Positions 59,844 to 64,000 of a stretch of 64,000 nucleotides of DNA are shown here, piece by piece. Location of the stretch: contig JAFBIR010000006.1 in NCBI GenBank assembly GCA_021531385.1, positions 1-64,000 of the forward strand, read 5' to 3'. The position numbers and the translations under genes were made by a program. Within the stretch, counting starts at the first letter, position 1, and every line of letters starts with the position of its first letter. This DNA is from Parabacteroides distasonis. Its GTDB lineage: Bacteria > Bacteroidota > Bacteroidia > Bacteroidales > Tannerellaceae. The notes under the pieces are model-generated. The model did no database searches and had not been told where the DNA came from. It saw only the letters and a program-made list of their open reading frames with translations.

Positions 59844-62324
59844 ATGTATAAATCCTTTTTATTCCTTTCGGCTTTGTGCCTCTCTGCCTTCTCACTGCAA
59901 GCGCAGACAGAGGTAACGGTGAAACAGGCCCTTCTGGCAGGGCCCTACCCGGTACAAAACCCCATCTTGGCCGACAGTACCGATGTCAACGGCCAAGCCT
60001 TCGACACAAAGAACCTATTGAAAGCCAATCTCTCCACGGACAGAGCCTTGGCTAACGCACACCTGGTGGATCTCGCTGAGGATCTTTCAGAAAAATCGGA
60101 TCGCTATACCTTGAATCTCCTCACCTTCTACCTGCGCAGTGATCGCTATGTGAAGGGAACGCTCAGCGTGAGTGGTGCTGACCACATGGAGGTCTTCGTG
60201 GAGGGACAAAGCGTAGGTGCCTCCTCCGAGTTGGTCATGGAGCCTAAACGTTATCAGGTGGTGGTGAAATACCTGACCACACCGCAAGACAGCGTGGCCC
60301 CGAAGCTGCAAGCCACCTTCAAGAGCGAGCAAACCGCAGCGGTAGTGGCTTCGACGGATCCAGAACGTTATTACCATCCCAAGCTGATGCTCGACGGCAA
60401 GAACTACCAAGCCGCACAGCTTTCGCCCAGTGGGAAATACCTGTTGGTGCGTCTCTATGACCGCCAATCGGCAGACAAAACCGACTATTTCGCTCGCTTA
60501 ATAGAGACCGCTACCGGACGTGTCTTGCTGGAAGAGAACGGCTTCTTGAACCAAGCGGAATGGATGCCTCAAAGTGACCTTCTCTATTACACGCAAACGA
60601 ACGCATCGGGCAGGGAGCTCATCACGGTCGATCCGGCTACCTTCGCCCAGACCTCCTTGGCCAAGCAGCTACCCGAGGGCTATTTTGTCTTCACGCCCGA
60701 CGAACAGACCTTGCTGTTCACCTGCGAAGAGGAGGGGCCGAAAGAGAGCCAAGATTTTATCCGTGTCTTGGTGCCCGATGATCGCATCGAAGGCTATCGC
60801 AATCGCTCCTTCCTGTGGCGGTATGACTTGGCAAGTGGCCTTTTCCAACAGCTCACCTTTGGCCATCACTCCACCTACCTGAATGACGTGAGCGCCGATA
60901 GCCGCTACCTGCTCTACAGCACCAGCCATGATGATCTGACCAAGGTGCCCTTCTCTACCCAATCGCTCTATCGGCTTGACCTGCAAACCATGGCGGTCGA
61001 TACGCTGTGGGAGAAGCAGCCCTTTATCATGCAAGCAGCTTTCTCGCCCGACGGCAAACAGCTGTTGGTGACAGGCACGGGCGAGGCGTTCGACAACATC
61101 GGCTTGAACATTCTGCCGGGGCAGCAATCGAACCATTATGATTACCAGCTCTTCCGCTATGATTTAGCGACGCAAAAGGCCCAAGCGCTCACCAAGGCGT
61201 TCAATCCCTGCGTGATGTCGGCTGTGTGGAGCCGGGCAGACGGAAAGATTTACGTGCAAACCGAAGATGAGGATTACCAGCGGCTCTACGTCTGCGACCC
61301 CAAAAGCGGGAAGATGCGGGCGATAAAGACAACCGAGGAGGTGGTGCAGAGCTTCGCCTTGGCAGAGAAGAGTCCCGTGCTTTGCTACTACGGCCAAAGC
61401 CTCAGCAATGCCAAACGGCTCTATGCCTACGACCTCAAAGCCGGCAAGGAGCGATTGCTCGATGACCTCTCCGCCGAGAAGCTGAAAGATGTCACCTTGG
61501 GCGAGGCGCATGATTGGGATTTCGTGAGCGCGGATGGCAGCCGCATCCAAGGCCGCTATTACCTGCCGCCCCATTTCGACGCGACCAAAAAATACCCGAT
61601 GATTGTCTATTACTACGGCGGTACCTCTCCCACGAACCGAGCGTTAGAGATGAGCTTCTCCGGCCATTTCTATGCCGCCATGGGGTATGTGGTCTATATC
61701 CTCAACCCCAGCGGTACGACCGGCTTCGGTCAGGAGTTCGCCGCCCGCCACGTCAATGCCTGGGGCACGCGCACAGCCGACGAGATCATCGAGGGGACCC
61801 AGCGGTTCTGCCAAGCGCATCCCTTTGTAGATGCGAAGAAGGTGGGATGCTGCGGAGCCAGCTACGGCGGCTTCATGACGCAATATTTGCAAACTCGCAC
61901 CGACATCTTCGCGGCGGCAGTCAGCCATGCCGGTATCAGTGCGCTGAGCAGCTATTGGGGCGAGGGTTATTGGGGCTATGGCTATTGCTCCTCCGCCAAC
62001 ACCGGCACCTATCCCTGGAACAATCCGACCTTCTTCACGGAGCACAGCCCGCTCTTTCAAGCCGACAAGATCAACACGCCGTTGCTGTTGATCCATGGGA
62101 ATGCCGACACCAACGTACCTGTGGGTGAGAGCATCCAGATGTTCGCCGCCTTGAAGATCTTGGGCAAGGAGGTAGCGTTCGTGCAGGTGGATGGTGAGAA
62201 TCATGGCGTGGCCGACTACACCAAGCGGCTCGGTTGGCACAACAGCATCTTCGCCTGGTTTGCCAAATGGCTGAAAGAGGAACCGGAGTGGTGGGAAGCG
62301 CTCTATCCAACCCGAGAGCTGTAG
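59844..62324 (+). CDS. Secreted S9-family prolyl oligopeptidase (DPP-like)
   Basis: An 826-residue protein with a signal peptide (about residues 1-21, '...SLQAQ'). A unique N-terminal region (to about 165) precedes a beta-propeller of WD40-like strands ('AQLSPSGKYLLVRLYDRQ', 'AAFSPDGKQLLVTGTG'). The C-terminal alpha/beta hydrolase has S673 in 'GASYGGFM', D755 in 'HGNADTNVP' and H787 in 'ENHGVADY'. It cuts dipeptides or peptides after proline or similar residues in the periplasm, fitting an asaccharolytic or mixed gut lifestyle. The MFS gene begins 3 bp after it. Confidence 0.93.
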   Translation: MYKSFLFLSALCLSAFSLQAQTEVTVKQALLAGPYPVQNPILADSTDVNGQAFDTKNLLKANLSTDRALANAHLVDLAEDLSEKSDRYTLNLLTFYLRSDRYVKGTLSVSGADHMEVFVEGQSVGASSELVMEPKRYQVVVKYLTTPQDSVAPKLQATFKSEQTAAVVASTDPERYYHPKLMLDGKNYQAAQLSPSGKYLLVRLYDRQSADKTDYFARLIETATGRVLLEENGFLNQAEWMPQSDLLYYTQTNASGRELITVDPATFAQTSLAKQLPEGYFVFTPDEQTLLFTCEEEGPKESQDFIRVLVPDDRIEGYRNRSFLWRYDLASGLFQQLTFGHHSTYLNDVSADSRYLLYSTSHDDLTKVPFSTQSLYRLDLQTMAVDTLWEKQPFIMQAAFSPDGKQLLVTGTGEAFDNIGLNILPGQQSNHYDYQLFRYDLATQKAQALTKAFNPCVMSAVWSRADGKIYVQTEDEDYQRLYVCDPKSGKMRAIKTTEEVVQSFALAEKSPVLCYYGQSLSNAKRLYAYDLKAGKERLLDDLSAEKLKDVTLGEAHDWDFVSADGSRIQGRYYLPPHFDATKKYPMIVYYYGGTSPTNRALEMSFSGHFYAAMGYVVYILNPSGTTGFGQEFAARHVNAWGTRTADEIIEGTQRFCQAHPFVDAKKVGCCGASYGGFMTQYLQTRTDIFAAAVSHAGISALSSYWGEGYWGYGYCSSANTGTYPWNNPTFFTEHSPLFQADKINTPLLLIHGNADTNVPVGESIQMFAALKILGKEVAFVQVDGENHGVADYTKRLGWHNSIFAWFAKWLKEEPEWWEALYPTREL

Positions 62325-62327
62325 GCG

Positions 62328-63494
62328 ATGAGAAGGAACCTGATCGCCCTCTACCTCATCAAGCTCTCCAAGTGGTTCTCCTTGGTGATGCCGATCATCG
62401 TGCTCTTCTACGAGGAGCAGGGCTTGGGGCTGCATGAGGTGTTCGTCTTGAAGAGTGTCTATTCGGTGGCCGCGGTGACTTTGGAGATTCCCTCGGGCTA
62501 CTTAGCGGATGTCTGGGGACGCAAACGCTGCCTCCTTTGGGGCAGCGTGCTCTTCTTCCTGGGCTACCTGCTCTACTCCTTCACCGGGGCCTTCGCTGCC
62601 TTCCTCTGCGCGGAACTGCTTTTGGGTGCGGGACAGACCTTGGTGAACGGAGCCGACTCTGCCCTGCTCTATGACACCGCTGTCCATCACCAAGCGGAGC
62701 CACATTACCTGCGCTACGAAGGTCGGTTGACCATGATCGGCAACTTTGCGGAGGCTATCGCCGGCATCTTCGGAGGTCTCTTGGCCGCCTACTCCCTTCG
62801 CTTCCCCTTCTATGGGCAGGCGATCGTGGCCTTTATCGGCATACCCGCAGCCTTGGCCATCCGGGAGTATAACCACAGCGGAGCCGTGCGCAATCCCGCA
62901 AGTGAGATCGTCCGCATCATCCGCTATTCCTTAGGTGAGAACCGGGCGCTACGCTACAACATCCTTTTCTCCGGCATCATCGGAGCGGCCACGCTGACCA
63001 TGGCTTGGTTCGTGCAACCCCTCCTGATGCAGCTGGAAACCCCCACCTCCTACTATGGCGTGATCTGGACAGTGCTCAACCTGACCGTGGGCATCGCCGC
63101 CCTCTATTCCGACCGGGTGGAGCACGCACTGGGGATGCGGCGTTCCAACGGATTGATCCTGCTCGTGATCGTCGGAGGCTATGCCGCTTTGGCGCTGTTG
63201 CCGCTCACCTATGCTTGCTTGGCGATCCTTTTCTTCTTCTATGTGGTCAGAGGATTCGCCACCCCCATCCTCAAAGGGTATATCAACCAGATGACCTTCT
63301 CGGAGATGCGAGCCACGGTGCTCTCCATCCGTAACTTCATCATCCGGTTGCTCTTCGCGGCGATCGCCCCCTTCATTGGATGGCTGCATGATGCCTACTC
63401 TTTGCGGGTCGCTTTGCTGATTTCCGCCTTGATTATAGGCATACCCGGATTTTTATGCTTAGTTTTGCAATTCAGATTAAAACACATTAAATAA
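62328..63494 (+). CDS. MFS transporter
   Basis: A 388-residue protein with about 12 predicted membrane segments. The loop between segments 2 and 3 carries 'GYLADVWGRKRCLLWG', the MFS motif A form. 'GFATPILKGYINQMTFSEMR' is in the second half. It is of the type often annotated as a drug or sugar efflux permease. The substrate is not readable. It directly follows the S9 peptidase and precedes the galactosidase gene, so peptide or sugar export/uptake are both possible. Confidence 0.9.
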   Translation: MRRNLIALYLIKLSKWFSLVMPIIVLFYEEQGLGLHEVFVLKSVYSVAAVTLEIPSGYLADVWGRKRCLLWGSVLFFLGYLLYSFTGAFAAFLCAELLLGAGQTLVNGADSALLYDTAVHHQAEPHYLRYEGRLTMIGNFAEAIAGIFGGLLAAYSLRFPFYGQAIVAFIGIPAALAIREYNHSGAVRNPASEIVRIIRYSLGENRALRYNILFSGIIGAATLTMAWFVQPLLMQLETPTSYYGVIWTVLNLTVGIAALYSDRVEHALGMRRSNGLILLVIVGGYAALALLPLTYACLAILFFFYVVRGFATPILKGYINQMTFSEMRATVLSIRNFIIRLLFAAIAPFIGWLHDAYSLRVALLISALIIGIPGFLCLVLQFRLKHIK

Positions 63495-63501
63495 AGTAAC
63501 A

Positions 63502-64000
63502 TGAAAAGACAATGGATGACCGGACTGTTTGCCGCCCTTGCGTTCTCAGCGGCTGGCCAGTCAAATGAATGGCTTGACCCGACTGTCAATGCCGTCAATC
63601 GAGCCCCCATGCACACCAGCTATTTCGCCTATGAGAATGCGGACATGGCCAAGCGGGGCGACAAAGAACAATCAGCCAATTTTATGACCTTGAACGGTAC
63701 TTGGAAATTCTTCTGGGTGCGTGACGCTGAGGCTCGTCCGACCGACTTCTGGCGAGTAGGCTATAACGACAAGGGTTGGGACAACATGCAGGTGCCCGCT
63801 GTGTGGGAACTGAACGGCTATGGCGACCCGATCTATGTCAATGTGGGTTACGCTTGGCGTGAGCAGTTCAAGAACAACCCACCCGAGGTGCCGACCAAGG
63901 AGAATCATGTCGGTTCTTACCGTCGGGAGATCGTGGTGCCTGCCGATTGGAAAGGCAAACAGATCATGGCGCACTTCGGCTCCGTGACCTCCAACATGTA
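63502..64000 (+). CDS. Secreted GH2 beta-galactosidase (partial, 5' part)
   Basis: The ATG at 63502 opens 166 codons to the window edge. A short signal peptide (about residues 1-19, '...AFSAAGQ') is followed by 'NEWLDPTVNAVNRAPMHTSY' and 'NFMTLNGTWKFFWVRDAEAR', then 'QVPAVWELNGYGDPIYVN', all typical of Bacteroides GH2 beta-galactosidases. The catalytic residues lie beyond the window. It removes terminal galactose from host or dietary glycans in the periplasm. It follows the MFS gene by 7 bp. Confidence 0.92.

Noticed and set aside
1-64000. CRISPR array or cas genes
   Set aside because: No regularly spaced repeat-spacer unit was seen. The HEPN-type Abi_2 gene stands alone without CRISPR repeats.

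Overview
The window is a Bacteroidales chromosome, probably Parabacteroides or a close relative. Its left half (1 to about 31.8 kb) is prophage and its right half (about 32.0 to 64.0 kb) is host core genome with one accessory island. The evidence for Bacteroidales is the TTTG/TAnnTTTG-type promoter boxes, the serine palmitoyltransferase gene, the purH-mreBCD-mrdA-rodA cluster, a GldH-type lipoprotein next to a RicT (PSP1) protein, the archaeal-type ProS and a secreted GH2 galactosidase. The genus is inference.

Prophage, 1-31.8 kb. It looks like a podovirus-type phage with modules that switch strand repeatedly. Minus strand, 4035 to 1: scaffold-like protein, major capsid protein, two connector/completion proteins and the start of a tail or fibre protein that leaves the window. 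Plus strand, 4161-7014: a small protein with a duplicated motif, a rhomboid intramembrane protease with all signature residues, and the large terminase. Minus strand, 26655-7049: two internal-virion-like coiled-coil proteins, one giant 5,305-residue polyvalent protein (15.9 kb, half of the visible phage) and the portal. Plus strand, 26794-27987: three small proteins. Minus strand, 30618-28060: an 852-residue tail structural protein. Plus strand, 30914-31776: a small protein and an XRE-type regulator. Strong bidirectional hairpins lie at the convergent junctions, and palindromic operator-like sites lie in the divergent ones. No integrase or lysis gene is visible, so the phage continues to the left.

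The giant protein carries, in order: a Gly/Ala-rich hydrophobic N-terminus, a KOW-like segment, an inorganic-pyrophosphatase-like domain, an ADP-ribosyltransferase-like domain, an N6-adenine methyltransferase, an SF2 helicase, a MuF C-terminal-like domain, a conserved YRAMQ domain, an HExxH zincin and an LPD38-like C-terminus. Its place between internal virion proteins and portal suggests it is packaged and injected. The capsid protein begins with a signal-peptide/membrane-like segment, which together with the phage rhomboid suggests a membrane-linked capsid maturation step. This is the most interesting untested idea in the window.

Host part. 32.0-33.6 kb: riboflavin synthase and a BASS-family transporter. 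33.7-37.0 kb: Lon and a tRNA adenine methyltransferase. 37.0-39.4 kb: a lipid kinase divergent from serine palmitoyltransferase. 39.56 kb: tRNA-Pro(TGG). 39.8-47.1 kb: purH and the rod-shape/elongasome operon. 47.1-49.1 kb: GldH and RicT. 49.1-55.4 kb: an accessory island with an Abi_2/HEPN gene between two 119-bp repeats, a SanA/YdcF protein, a DUF1810-ADP-ribosylglycohydrolase fusion and a small membrane-protein operon with one gene broken by an in-frame TGA, plus structured non-coding DNA. 55.4-64.0 kb: proS, an M24 aminopeptidase, an alkylguanine-DNA methyltransferase, ispE, an S9 peptidase, an MFS transporter and the start of a GH2 beta-galactosidase.
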